Assembly (NCBI GenBank): GCA_027622555.1
Contig: JAQBYJ010000002.1
Location: forward strand, 62,001-126,000
Direction of reading: 5' to 3'
Length of the DNA stretch: 64,000 bases
Origin: Verrucomicrobiota bacterium
GTDB lineage: Bacteria > Verrucomicrobiota > Verrucomicrobiia > Opitutales > UBA2995
Shown: in pieces, positions 17,593 to 26,051 of the stretch
How the letters are laid out: every line of letters starts with the position of its first letter
How positions within the stretch are numbered: position 1 is the first letter of the stretch
Translations under genes and position numbers: made by a program
Notes under the pieces: model-generated
What the model was told of the DNA's origin: nothing
Seen by the model: only the letters and a program-made list of their open reading frames with translations
Databases searched by the model: none

Positions 17593-18714
17593 ATGAATAA
17601 TCCGTCAGGAAATTCCCCTACAGCAGGATCTGAAGCGACAAAACGCACGATCTGGTTTCACCTTCATTTCTGGATCGGCTGGATAGCGGGAGTGCCGATT
17701 GCGTTGGTCTGCCTGACCGGTGGCATTCTGATTTTTGAAGGAGGCATTTTCCAGTGGGAACACCAGGACCTGTATCAACTTGAAGTGACCGAGAATCCGC
17801 TGACCGTCGCAGAAGTTCTTGAAGCCTATCAAACCGCAAACCCACCCCTGCGAGTCAATCACTTGGGCATTCCCAAATCGCCAGAACATGCCTACAGTGC
17901 CTACACAACCAACATTAGCCCGGAAGGCGGCCAAGGGGGACGAGTATTTCTCAATCCTTACACAGGAGAACTTTCCAGACTGTCTGGCGGGTTTTCCATC
18001 AGCCATATTCTCATAGATATTCACCGCCACATGGCCGCTGGCCGAATTGGTCAGCAAATAGCGGCTATCAGCTCCCTCGTGCTGGCCATAACCTGTATCA
18101 TTGGTCTGGTCCTCTGGTGGCCCTTGCGTGAACGGACTTTCGTGCGCGCCTGGAAACGCGGCCAAGCCCTCGATTGGCACAACGCGTTGGGGTTGGTGGC
18201 GATGATCCCGCTCATCATCATGGCCATCACCGGTTTCACCTATACTTGGGGTCGGCACATCTGGCCGCTTCTTGATAACATCCAGGATACTCCATCCGAA
18301 ATACCCCGACCTACTGTGAGCGCTCCGGCTGGAGCTGAGAAGCTGCCCATCGATGCTATGGTTGAAACAGCCCTTTCACTCATGGCAGACGTCCGTTGGA
18401 CAGGCCTGCAACCTTCCAATCATACCACGAGTGCCCATGCGTTTTTCTTCAGCGACGGAAAAAACAACAACATTCAGCTCTATATTAATCCCTATACAGG
18501 AGAAGAACTGGCGCGAAATGATGGTTCTGTGAAATCCAAAGGACTTGTGGCTTTATATCGCAGAAATTTCGGTCGGCTGCATACGTTCGGGGCCTATGGA
18601 AATGTTGCTCAATTCCTCTGGGGGTTATTGTCCCTGGGCGGCACGGTGCTCGTTGTGACAGGACTGTGGGTTTCTGTGAAGCGCTGGCAGCGACAGAGGC
18701 GTAGAGTGGTTTAG
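17593..18714 (+). CDS. PepSY-associated transmembrane protein
   Basis: A 373-residue inner-membrane protein of the PepSY_TM family (PF03929), often linked to iron uptake or siderophore reduction. TM1 is WIAGVPIALVCLTGGILIF. A periplasmic PepSY domain follows, with HRHMAAGRIGQQ leading into TM2 (ISSLVLAITCIIGLVLW). TM3 is DWHNALGLVAMIPLIIMAIT, and the last helix is QFLWGLLSLGGTVLVVTGLW. Conserved His residues (HFWIGW, DIHRHM, DWHN, RLHTFG) suggest heme binding. ATG 17593 was chosen over a TTG at 17542. No siderophore receptor adjoins it. Confidence 0.85.
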   Translation: MNNPSGNSPTAGSEATKRTIWFHLHFWIGWIAGVPIALVCLTGGILIFEGGIFQWEHQDLYQLEVTENPLTVAEVLEAYQTANPPLRVNHLGIPKSPEHAYSAYTTNISPEGGQGGRVFLNPYTGELSRLSGGFSISHILIDIHRHMAAGRIGQQIAAISSLVLAITCIIGLVLWWPLRERTFVRAWKRGQALDWHNALGLVAMIPLIIMAITGFTYTWGRHIWPLLDNIQDTPSEIPRPTVSAPAGAEKLPIDAMVETALSLMADVRWTGLQPSNHTTSAHAFFFSDGKNNNIQLYINPYTGEELARNDGSVKSKGLVALYRRNFGRLHTFGAYGNVAQFLWGLLSLGGTVLVVTGLWVSVKRWQRQRRRVV

Positions 18715-18817
18715 AGATTGGGAACCGTAATGACATTAAGTGCGCGAAGCGTTTAGCAATAATAGAAATGGTCCATGGTGTCACCATCACGGCTACTGTT
18801 TTCAAATCTAAATAATT

Positions 18818-18888
18818 GTAGGAGAGGAGCTTGCTCCCGATTCGTAAATCAAAGGAGGTTCGTTATCGGGAGCAAGCTCCCCTCCTAC
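18818..18888. repeat. Inverted REP pair, copy 3
   Basis: The plus unit at 18818-18840 is GTAGGAGAGG then AGCTTGCTCCCGA. The minus unit at 18866-18888 reads GTAGGAGGGG then AGCTTGCTCCCGA, so 22 of 23 bases agree. The 25-base spacer is not conserved. Each unit can fold (GGAG/CTCC with CTTG loop). Confidence 0.85.
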
Positions 18889-18934
18889 AGTCAACTTATG
18901 TGCCCGTTGAAAATTCGAAAGTTTTGTATAAAGC

Positions 18935-18957
18935 TCGGGGCATAAAGCCCTTCCTAC
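18935..18957 (-). repeat. Single REP unit
   Basis: On the minus strand this is GTAGGAAGGGC then TTTATGCCCCGA. It keeps the GTAGGA head and CGA tail of the window's REP family, while the hairpin arms are now GGGC/GCCC. It lies 46 bases beyond the REP pair at 18818-18888 and has no clear partner of its own. Confidence 0.65.
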
Positions 18958-19053
18958 AAATTAAATTGGCGGAACAAGAGGTTAATTCGGAAATACAACT
19001 TCATGGATTAAGTTCTCTGGACGAACCGTCTTTATGAATCTACTACTAACTGC

Positions 19054-19992
19054 ATGAACCGCCGAAAATTTCTTCAAGCGTCAATTGCCTCTTTACCATT
19101 TGCCGGGGCCGCTTCGCTGGGTCAGGCAGCTTCACATAGATCCGCCCATCGCTCCAACCCCATCGCACTTTCCACCTATTCACTGTGGCGGTTTCGCAAT
19201 GACGAGCTACGCGACCTGCATAAGTGTATCGATCTAGCAGCCGAATATGGATTCGATGGCGTTGAGGTATTGCTTTATCAATTTGAACAAAACGATCTGC
19301 TTTCGAACAGCTATATGCAATCGCTCAAGCGGCATGCATTTCGCCAAGGACTTCCGCTTTGTGCCATGTCTACTCACCAGGGCTTCGTCACACCTGATCG
19401 AGAAAAACGGCAGCGCAATATCGACCTTACTATTGGCCAAATTGAAATCTGCTCTCAGCTCGGCATCCCGGCCATGCGCGTGAACACCGGTCGCTGGGGC
19501 ACGTCGGGAAGTTTTGATGAACTGATGGCCAACAAGGGCATAGAGCCACCCCTACCCGGTTATACTGAAGAGGACGCATTTCCCTGGGTCATTGATGCTT
19601 TTGAAAAGTGCCTTCCTGCGGCGGCCAGGCACGGCGTCGTCATGGGATTGGAAAACCACTGGGGGCTGGGCCTTACCGCAAAAGGCGTGTTACGAATCGT
19701 AGACGCCATCGATTCGCCCTGGCTGCAGGTGGTTCTGGACACCGGAAACTTTTTGGAACGGCGGTACGAGCAACTGGAAGAAATGGCTGCACGCGCTTTT
19801 TTCGTCCAGGCCAAAACCTACTACGGAGGTGGGCAATGGTATGAGCTCGATATTGACTATCCACGGATTGCGAAAATGCTTCACTCACATAATTACCACG
19901 GCTGGATCTCGCTCGAGTTTGAAGGCATGGAAGATTATAGAACTGCCATTCCAAAAAGCCTGAAACTACTACGAGATGCATTCACCTACTAG
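19054..19992 (+). CDS. Tat-exported sugar isomerase/epimerase (AP endonuclease 2-like TIM barrel)
   Basis: A 312-residue TIM-barrel protein of the xylose isomerase-like family (PF01261). Tat signal NRRKFLQASIASLP comes first. The barrel includes LSTYSLW, YGFDGVEVLLYQ, GIPAMRVNTGRWG, HGVVMGLENHWG (metal Glu), LQVVLDTGNF (metal Asp) and ISLEFEG (last metal Glu). Relatives act as keto-sugar isomerases or as beta-eliminating enzymes on 3-keto-glycosides. It precedes the Gfo/Idh/MocA gene at 20070 by 77 bases, which suggests shared transcription and a joint role. Confidence 0.85.
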   Translation: MNRRKFLQASIASLPFAGAASLGQAASHRSAHRSNPIALSTYSLWRFRNDELRDLHKCIDLAAEYGFDGVEVLLYQFEQNDLLSNSYMQSLKRHAFRQGLPLCAMSTHQGFVTPDREKRQRNIDLTIGQIEICSQLGIPAMRVNTGRWGTSGSFDELMANKGIEPPLPGYTEEDAFPWVIDAFEKCLPAAARHGVVMGLENHWGLGLTAKGVLRIVDAIDSPWLQVVLDTGNFLERRYEQLEEMAARAFFVQAKTYYGGGQWYELDIDYPRIAKMLHSHNYHGWISLEFEGMEDYRTAIPKSLKLLRDAFTY

Positions 19993-20069
19993 TTCGAATC
20001 CTCAACCGTTTAGAATCCGACCTAGCCCCCAATCCAATTAACACCAATTACCTTAGAACACCCAAACAT

Positions 20070-21425
20070 ATGAATCCACTCAATCGAAGACACTTCCTAA
20101 AAGGCATTGCTGCTGTAGCCGCTTCAACAACGCTTCCCCTGTTCGCTATTGGACAATCCGGACCTTCAGCCAATAGCAAACTCAATGTCGCCGTAATAGG
20201 TGCCGGTGGACGCGGACGGGCCTCCATCAATGCCTTGGTCGATGAAAATATTGTCGCCTTCTGTGATGTGGACGAGGTGACCGCTACCAGCACGTATAAA
20301 GATTTTCCGGACGTGCCTCGATTCCAGGATTTCCGCGAGATGTTGGACAAAATGGATAAGGAGATTGATGCGGTTGTCATCGCGACTCCTGATCACACGC
20401 ACTTTGTTGCAAGCTACTATGCCATGGCAAAAGGTAAGCACGTGCTGACGGAAAAGCCTCTTGTCCACAACGTCTGGCAAGCACGCACGTTAAGGAAAGC
20501 GGCCAGACACTTCAACGTCATCACTCAAATGGGTAACCAGGGACATGCCACTGAAGGTATTCGCTATGTAAAGGAATGGTATCAAGCCGGTGCCATAGGC
20601 GAAGTAGACGAAGTGATTGCCTATAATCCAGGTCCAAGATTCGGCCCTGATAGAGCCTTCCAACGCCCTTCAACTTTACCGGCTACCTCTCAACCCGTTC
20701 CAAGCCATTTAAACTGGGACCTTTGGAAGGGACCCACAGCACCCGACATTAAATACAATGAAGTTTATTTACCCAAATCATGGCGTGGATTCTTCCAATT
20801 CGGCAATGGGCAGTTGGGTGATTGGGCCTGCCATACATTGGACGCTCCTTTCTGGGCTCTGGAACTGGGAATGCCAAGTTCGGTCAGCGTGAGAGACATT
20901 ACCGAGCCTTGGCCTGGAATCGTGCCACAAACGTCGGTTGTAGAATGGGAATTTCCAAGAGAAGGTAAGAATCCACTAAAACTGAGCTGGCATGAAGGTA
21001 GAAAACCTGAGGTAAACCCAAGCAATGGTGAAGTTGAATGGGGAGATGACTTCAACATGGCCATGATCGGCAGCAAAGGAATTATCACTCACAATGCTCG
21101 TCCGAACAGTCCTCGACTATATCCGGATAATTACTGGCAAGATTTCCGCAAAAACCTGCCCGAAAAGAAATTCGCACGCATAAAAGGCAACCTAGTGGAT
21201 GAGTGGGTTAGAGCGATCAAAGGAGAAGCGCCCACGCCTGGTTCCAATTTTGAATATGCAACTCGCCTGACTGAAATGGCTTTGCTTGGCGTGCTTACTC
21301 AAAAAACCGGTAAAGGGTTCAAGTGGGATACAAAAAACATGAAAACCGACGATGCTGAGCTAAACACCTACATCAAGGAACCCGTTCGCCGGGGTTGGGA
21401 AATGGGAGACGAGCTCTGGAGTTAA
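20070..21425 (+). CDS. Tat-exported Gfo/Idh/MocA family oxidoreductase
   Basis: A 451-residue NAD(P)-dependent dehydrogenase, paralogous to the 13151 product. It has a Tat signal (NRRHFLKGIAAVAAS), a Rossmann GAGGRG at 44-49, the canonical EKPL at 128-131 and the catalytic block GDWACHTLDAPFW with H255 and D258. The two paralogues share blocks such as ITQMGNQGH and VKEWYQAG. Its intact EKP contrasts with QKP in the sister protein. It follows the exported epimerase. A REP pair directly after the stop (21443-21510) may end or stabilise this transcript. Confidence 0.9.
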   Translation: MNPLNRRHFLKGIAAVAASTTLPLFAIGQSGPSANSKLNVAVIGAGGRGRASINALVDENIVAFCDVDEVTATSTYKDFPDVPRFQDFREMLDKMDKEIDAVVIATPDHTHFVASYYAMAKGKHVLTEKPLVHNVWQARTLRKAARHFNVITQMGNQGHATEGIRYVKEWYQAGAIGEVDEVIAYNPGPRFGPDRAFQRPSTLPATSQPVPSHLNWDLWKGPTAPDIKYNEVYLPKSWRGFFQFGNGQLGDWACHTLDAPFWALELGMPSSVSVRDITEPWPGIVPQTSVVEWEFPREGKNPLKLSWHEGRKPEVNPSNGEVEWGDDFNMAMIGSKGIITHNARPNSPRLYPDNYWQDFRKNLPEKKFARIKGNLVDEWVRAIKGEAPTPGSNFEYATRLTEMALLGVLTQKTGKGFKWDTKNMKTDDAELNTYIKEPVRRGWEMGDELWS

Positions 21426-21442
21426 ACTTCTTTCGAAGAAAT

Positions 21443-21510
21443 GTAGGAGCCAGCTTGCTGGCGAAGCAGAAATTCTTTATATTTTATATCGCCAGCAAGC
21501 TGGCTCCTAC
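21443..21510. repeat. Inverted REP pair, copy 4 (perfect arms)
   Basis: A 22-base unit, GTAGGAGCCAGC then TTGCTGGCGA, at 21443-21464 is repeated exactly in reverse complement at 21489-21510, with a 24-base AT-rich spacer. The identical unit recurs at 28708-28729. As RNA the pair would form a 22-bp hairpin between two genes in the same direction, so it could also limit readthrough or protect the upstream mRNA from 3' decay. Confidence 0.88.
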
Positions 21511-21626
21511 AAAACTAATATCGAAAGTCACCTTATATTTTACACAAACAGTTAAGTAGCTGCAATTTGCATATCCGTTAAAAATCCTCTTCCCCTGAAC
21601 GAACTCTTTAAATACATCTGACACCT

Positions 21627-24600
21627 ATGAAGCTTAAAAGTCTTTTACTCATTCCCCTAATTGCGCTGACATGCCTTGCGACTTATGCAGACACGCTCCC
21701 CGTTTCTTTTAAGAAAGGTGAACATATTGCCCTGATAGGCAACGGCATGGGGGAACGTATCATTCATTACCCTTACTTTGAAACTGATTTGCAGCGGCGT
21801 TTCCCCAAGGAAAACCTGATCGTTCGCAATCTTTGCTTTCCAGGTGACACTCCTGGATTCCGTGCCCACTCGTCCCGCAAGTCACAATGGGCATTTCCTG
21901 GCGCTGAACAATTCCACCCGGACAAACTATTTCATGACGGTGTTGGCTTCTACCCTACGCCCGATGAATGGCTGACCACCGTTCAGGCGGACACGATTCT
22001 GGCGTTCTTTGGTTATAATGAATCCTTCGACGGGTTCGAAGGCCTGAATAATTTCTACGCCGAACTGGATGCGTTTATTAGCTATACCGCTTCACAACAG
22101 TATAATGGCAAATCGGCGCCACGCCTGATCCTCGTATCGCCCATCGCTTTCGAAAATCGCTCTGCTGACTACGATCTTCCCGACGGCAAGGCGGAAAACC
22201 GCAGACTCGCCGCTTATGCAGAAACCATGCGTCAAGTGGCGTTGGATCGCGGGATTGGTTTTATCGATGTGTTCAGTCCCTCACAGGAGTGGTATCGTTA
22301 TTCGAAAGAACCTCTCACTATCAATGGCTTTTTATTAAACGACCGCGGAAACCAACTCCTGGCCGAAGAATTGATCGCCGCACTGCTTGGCGAACGCGAT
22401 TCCAAGACTCTCAGTAAAACATCCCGCGAAAAAGTGTATGAATCGGTTGTGGCCAAAAACTGGTACTGGTACAATGACTACAGAATGCTGAATGACGTGC
22501 ACGTGCATGGCCGTCGTCACAAGCCTTACGGCAATGTCAATTATCCGGAAGAAATAAAAAAACTTCGCGAGATGACCGCGCTGCGGGATACACGCATCCA
22601 CGCTCTTGTTCAAGGTAGAGAAAGCGACCTGATCATAGACGATCGAAAAACACGCGATCTGGTCGAAGTTGAAACCAACTACACCTTGCCGATTGAATTC
22701 CTCGACGATGTCGCGGTTATGGATCAGTTCACCATAGCCGAAGGTTATCAGATATCCCAATTCGCCTCCGAGTCCAGTTTCCCGGATCTCAAGAATCCTG
22801 TTCAGATGGCCTTTGATAATAAGGGCCGCCTATGGGTATCCGTCATGCCATCCTACCCTCACTGGAAGCCAGGGGATCCACTGCCGAATGATAAGATTCT
22901 CATCTTTGAAGATACGAACAAGGATGGCGTGGCTGACAAGCAAACCATCTTTGCCGATGGACTGCATCTACCCATGGGTTTTGAAATCGCGGCTGAAGGT
23001 GTTTATGTAACTCAAGAACCGAATCTTGTGCTTTTGGTAGATGATGATGGCGATGATCGCGCAGACCGAACAGAAATCCTGGTTGCCGGGTTCGATTCCG
23101 CCGATACTCACCACGCCATTTCCGCCTACACAGCTGACCCATCCGGGGCCATTTACATGTGCGAAGGCCGCTTTCTCCACTCACAGGTTGAAACCCCGTA
23201 TGGCCCGGAACGCATGACTGACGGTGGTGCCTGGCGTTTTCACCCACACTCATGGAAATTGGAGCGCTTCATGCAAACCGACGTAAACAATCCTTGGGGA
23301 ATCGCTTACGATGAATGGGGACAGAACTTCCTCGCAGATGCTTCTGGTGGTCAAAACTGGTGGTCTCTCCCTTTGTCAGCCAAAGTCCCACACGGTTACG
23401 AAATCGATAAAGTGGATGAGTTTACGACTCACCGGGTTCGTCCCACTTCCGGAGCAGAATTCATTTACTCACGTCACTTTCCTGAAGAACACCAGGGAGA
23501 CTTTCTCATCAACAACACTATTGGCTTTTTAGGAACCAAACAGCACAAGATTTGGGAAGACGAGGAGGGAGGATTTACGGGAGAAATCAGACACGACCTG
23601 GCTTACTCCAAAGATCCGAACTTCCGTCCCGTCGATCTGGAATTTGCTCCGGATGGTTCTCTCTACATGGTGGACTGGCACAATCCATTGATTGGTCATA
23701 TGCAGCATTCAGCTCGCGACCCCAACCGCGACCATGATCACGGCCGGATTTATCGGATCACCTACCCATCTCGTCCATTAGTTACACCCGTTCCAGTAAC
23801 AGGTGCAAAAATTACAAGACTCCTGGAAAACTTGAAGGAGCACGAATACCGGACCCGTTACCGGACACAACGCGAACTTCAGGGCAGGCCTTCAGAGGAT
23901 GTAATACCGGCCGTTCGAGAATGGGCCGCTTCGTTGGATCGCAATGACCCCAACTACGAGCGTAATTTACTGGAAGCCCTGTGGGTAACCTGGGGACATC
24001 ACCAAGCAGATGAAGCCCTGCTTCGCCAGTGTTTGAATGAAAGGAAACATCAAACCAGGGCGGCCGCTGTTCGCGTGCTACGTTATGTTTACCCCAAGAT
24101 CGAGGGCTTTCAGGAATTGTTTCTTAAGGCGGTCAACGACTCCCACCCGCGGGTTCGCCTGGAAGCCGTTGTGGCTGCATCCTGGATGAATAATAACGAT
24201 GGCGCACGCATCGTCCTGGAAGGTATGAAAAATCCCATCACGAAATGGATGGGCCATGCCATGGAAGCCATCCTCGTAACCTTGGGCGACGAAATAACCA
24301 CGCTCTACCAAACCAAAAAAGTCGATTTGTCGGATAACCCAGCCGGACTGGCTTTTGTGGATGGCACCTACGTTCCATACGTATACAAGGAAAAATATGA
24401 GCGCCCACCCCAATTAAATATGCCGGCAGCCGCTCTCAAGGTTTTCGAAGTTGGACGAGAAGTATATTCACGGGATGCTCATTGTACCACCTGTCACGGT
24501 GAAGACGGTAAGGGCGCTATCGCCGGCATCTATCCTCCACTCAACAATAATGCATGGGTGAACGGAGATGATGAACGGCTGATAAAAATTATTCTCAAAG

Positions 24601-24878
24601 GAATCTGGGGACCGATTGAGGTGGGCAATAAAACCTACGATCCGTCGACCGGTGTGCCGCCCATGACCGGTTTTGAACACATGCTGACCGACGCGGAGAT
24701 AGCTGCCGTCATTTTTTACGTGAAGCAGAATTTCGCAGCCATAAAAGGCCGTCCTGCAACGCTCATCGATCAGGATTTGGTGACCAAAATTCGTCGTGAT
24801 GTGAAAGACCGCGAAGGTTTCTACATGGTGGAAGAACTTCTGAAGATGCACCCCATGGGTGAATGGAAAGTAGAATAG
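21627..24878 (+). CDS. PVC-type SGNH/propeller/cytochrome c protein
   Basis: A 1083-residue exported multi-domain protein of the 'PVC-type heme-binding CxxCH' class. After the signal peptide (MKLKSLLLIPLIALTCLATYA) comes an SGNH-hydrolase-like domain (about 25-270; GNGMGERI, LAFFGYNESF). A glucose/sorbosone dehydrogenase-like propeller with EF-type loops (DTNKDGVADK, DDDGDDRAD) covers about 360-710. HEAT-like repeats come next (about 740-890), then cytochrome c with C953-TTCH957 and a Met ligand in PPMTG. It probably oxidises a sugar or passes on electrons in the periplasm. It lies downstream of the exported dehydrogenases, suggesting it belongs to the same pathway. Confidence 0.88.
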   Translation: MKLKSLLLIPLIALTCLATYADTLPVSFKKGEHIALIGNGMGERIIHYPYFETDLQRRFPKENLIVRNLCFPGDTPGFRAHSSRKSQWAFPGAEQFHPDKLFHDGVGFYPTPDEWLTTVQADTILAFFGYNESFDGFEGLNNFYAELDAFISYTASQQYNGKSAPRLILVSPIAFENRSADYDLPDGKAENRRLAAYAETMRQVALDRGIGFIDVFSPSQEWYRYSKEPLTINGFLLNDRGNQLLAEELIAALLGERDSKTLSKTSREKVYESVVAKNWYWYNDYRMLNDVHVHGRRHKPYGNVNYPEEIKKLREMTALRDTRIHALVQGRESDLIIDDRKTRDLVEVETNYTLPIEFLDDVAVMDQFTIAEGYQISQFASESSFPDLKNPVQMAFDNKGRLWVSVMPSYPHWKPGDPLPNDKILIFEDTNKDGVADKQTIFADGLHLPMGFEIAAEGVYVTQEPNLVLLVDDDGDDRADRTEILVAGFDSADTHHAISAYTADPSGAIYMCEGRFLHSQVETPYGPERMTDGGAWRFHPHSWKLERFMQTDVNNPWGIAYDEWGQNFLADASGGQNWWSLPLSAKVPHGYEIDKVDEFTTHRVRPTSGAEFIYSRHFPEEHQGDFLINNTIGFLGTKQHKIWEDEEGGFTGEIRHDLAYSKDPNFRPVDLEFAPDGSLYMVDWHNPLIGHMQHSARDPNRDHDHGRIYRITYPSRPLVTPVPVTGAKITRLLENLKEHEYRTRYRTQRELQGRPSEDVIPAVREWAASLDRNDPNYERNLLEALWVTWGHHQADEALLRQCLNERKHQTRAAAVRVLRYVYPKIEGFQELFLKAVNDSHPRVRLEAVVAASWMNNNDGARIVLEGMKNPITKWMGHAMEAILVTLGDEITTLYQTKKVDLSDNPAGLAFVDGTYVPYVYKEKYERPPQLNMPAAALKVFEVGREVYSRDAHCTTCHGEDGKGAIAGIYPPLNNNAWVNGDDERLIKIILKGIWGPIEVGNKTYDPSTGVPPMTGFEHMLTDAEIAAVIFYVKQNFAAIKGRPATLIDQDLVTKIRRDVKDREGFYMVEELLKMHPMGEWKVE

Positions 24879-24914
24879 ATTCGGTTGACGTACCTGAAGG
24901 CGAACCAGACTGCT

Positions 24915-25889
24915 ATGATCATCAAACAAACCATCTACGCAATTGGCACTGTTCTGATTCTCATGCAAACCGGATGCTCTAAAGTTCAACCATCCAATAC
25001 CACCAAGCCAGTGGTTGTTTCCACTTGGAAATTCGGTATCGAAGCCAACGCCGAAGCCTGGAAAGTCCTGGACTCCGGTGGCAGGGCCCTGGACGCTGTT
25101 GAAAACGGTGTCCGCGTTACCGAGGCAGACGAAAACAACGGGTCCGTTGGCATTGGCGGAACTCCCGACGTGGATGGAAACGTTACGCTCGATGCCTGCA
25201 TCATGGATGAAAACGGAGACTGTGGATCGGTAGCATTTCTGCAAAACATCCTCCACCCTATTTCGGTTGCCCGCAAGGTCATGGAGGAAACCCGCCACGT
25301 GATGCTGGTTGGAAAAGGAGCCGAGGAATTCGCCTACAAACATGGATTTGAAAAAATCAATCTACTGACACCTAAAGCAGAAGCACGTTGGAAAGAATGG
25401 TTGGCAAAAAACGAAGAGGCTGCAAAACAGGAAATCAACGCCGAGAATCACGATACGATCGGCATGATTGCATTGGATAAAGATGGAAACCTTTCAGGTG
25501 CCTGCACAACCAGTGGAGCGGGTTTTAAATTGCACGGACGCGTAGGTGACTCACCCATCATTGGAGCAGGCATGTTTGTGGACAACGAGGTGGGAGGAGC
25601 CGTCGCAACCGGTTGGGGAGAAGCGGTCATTCGGATCAGTGGAAGCCACCTGGTTGTGGAACTGATGCGGCAAGGTCACTCACCCGAAGAAGCCTGCCGA
25701 CTCGCAGTCGAAAGGCTCATCTCAAAGAACCCCGATTGGAAAGATATCCAGGTTGGGTTTCTGGCCTTGAACAAGAAGGGCGAATACGGTGCCTATTGCA
25801 TTCAGCCGGGGTTTCAATATGCCGCTTATGATCCGGAGAACGGGAATCAACTAATTGACGGTAAAAGCAAGCTACCCAAGCAGAACTAA
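24915..25889 (+). CDS. Lipoprotein N4-(beta-N-acetylglucosaminyl)-L-asparaginase
   Basis: A 324-residue Ntn-hydrolase that cleaves the GlcNAc-Asn bond of glycoasparagines. The signature HDTIGMIALD marks the self-cleavage site and nucleophile Thr (T181 counted from ATG 24915). It is followed by the substrate-binding block GRVGDSPIIGAGMF, both closely matching human aspartylglucosaminidase. The N-terminus is a lipoprotein signal ending LILMQTGC, so it is membrane-anchored outside the cytoplasm. A TTG 10 codons upstream would lengthen the signal and is less likely. It starts 36 bases after the cytochrome gene. Presence here suggests growth on N-linked glycan remnants. Confidence 0.9.
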   Translation: MIIKQTIYAIGTVLILMQTGCSKVQPSNTTKPVVVSTWKFGIEANAEAWKVLDSGGRALDAVENGVRVTEADENNGSVGIGGTPDVDGNVTLDACIMDENGDCGSVAFLQNILHPISVARKVMEETRHVMLVGKGAEEFAYKHGFEKINLLTPKAEARWKEWLAKNEEAAKQEINAENHDTIGMIALDKDGNLSGACTTSGAGFKLHGRVGDSPIIGAGMFVDNEVGGAVATGWGEAVIRISGSHLVVELMRQGHSPEEACRLAVERLISKNPDWKDIQVGFLALNKKGEYGAYCIQPGFQYAAYDPENGNQLIDGKSKLPKQN

Positions 25890-25891
25890 CA

Positions 25892-25933
25892 TTGAAACTC
25901 ACCGACGCAAGCATCGGGAGATAACAAGTTTAA
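25892..25933. repeat. Dispersed repeat, 'ATAACAAGTTTAA' family
   Basis: Directly after the asparaginase stop the sequence reads TTGAAACTCACCGACGCAAG, CATCGGGAG, then ATAACAAGTTTAA. CCGACGC/GCATCGG forms a short hairpin. Related copies are at 28565-28599, 28741-28798 and 59241-59296. Confidence 0.7.
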
Positions 25934-25941
25934 ATATTTAA

Positions 25942-26031
25942 GTAGAAGCTGTTGTAGCTGTGATAATGAACTTAAGATGCCAAGCTGAGGCTTGGCGTTC
26001 CCAGGGAAATCGCAGCTAAAGCAGCTCCAAC
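25942..26031. repeat. Inverted REP pair, copy 5, with a nested palindrome
   Basis: The plus unit at 25942-25963 is GTAGAAGCTG then TTGTAGCTGTGA. The minus unit at 26010-26031 is GTTGGAGCTG then CTTTAGCTGCGA. Between them lies another palindrome, GCCAAGC..GCTTGGC (25979-25996), in the context GATGCCAAGCTGAGGCTTGG. The element ends 20 bases before the ThuA start codon, so it sits in that gene's leader. Confidence 0.7.
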
Positions 26032-26051
26032 ACTTGCCAAGTAAAATTGCA

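Larger units (their letters stand above)
18715..19053. other. Intergenic region with REP elements
   Basis: A 340-base spacer between the PepSY gene and the epimerase gene. It contains the inverted REP pair at 18818-18888 and a single REP unit at 18935-18957. Reading frames across it run through the palindromes and have no protein character. The promoter of the 19054 gene probably lies in the last 90 bases. Confidence 0.6.

Noticed and set aside
21443-21510. Simple rho-independent terminator
   Set aside because: Arms are 22 bases with a 24-base spacer and no T-run follows; the unit recurs elsewhere, so it is better explained as a REP pair.
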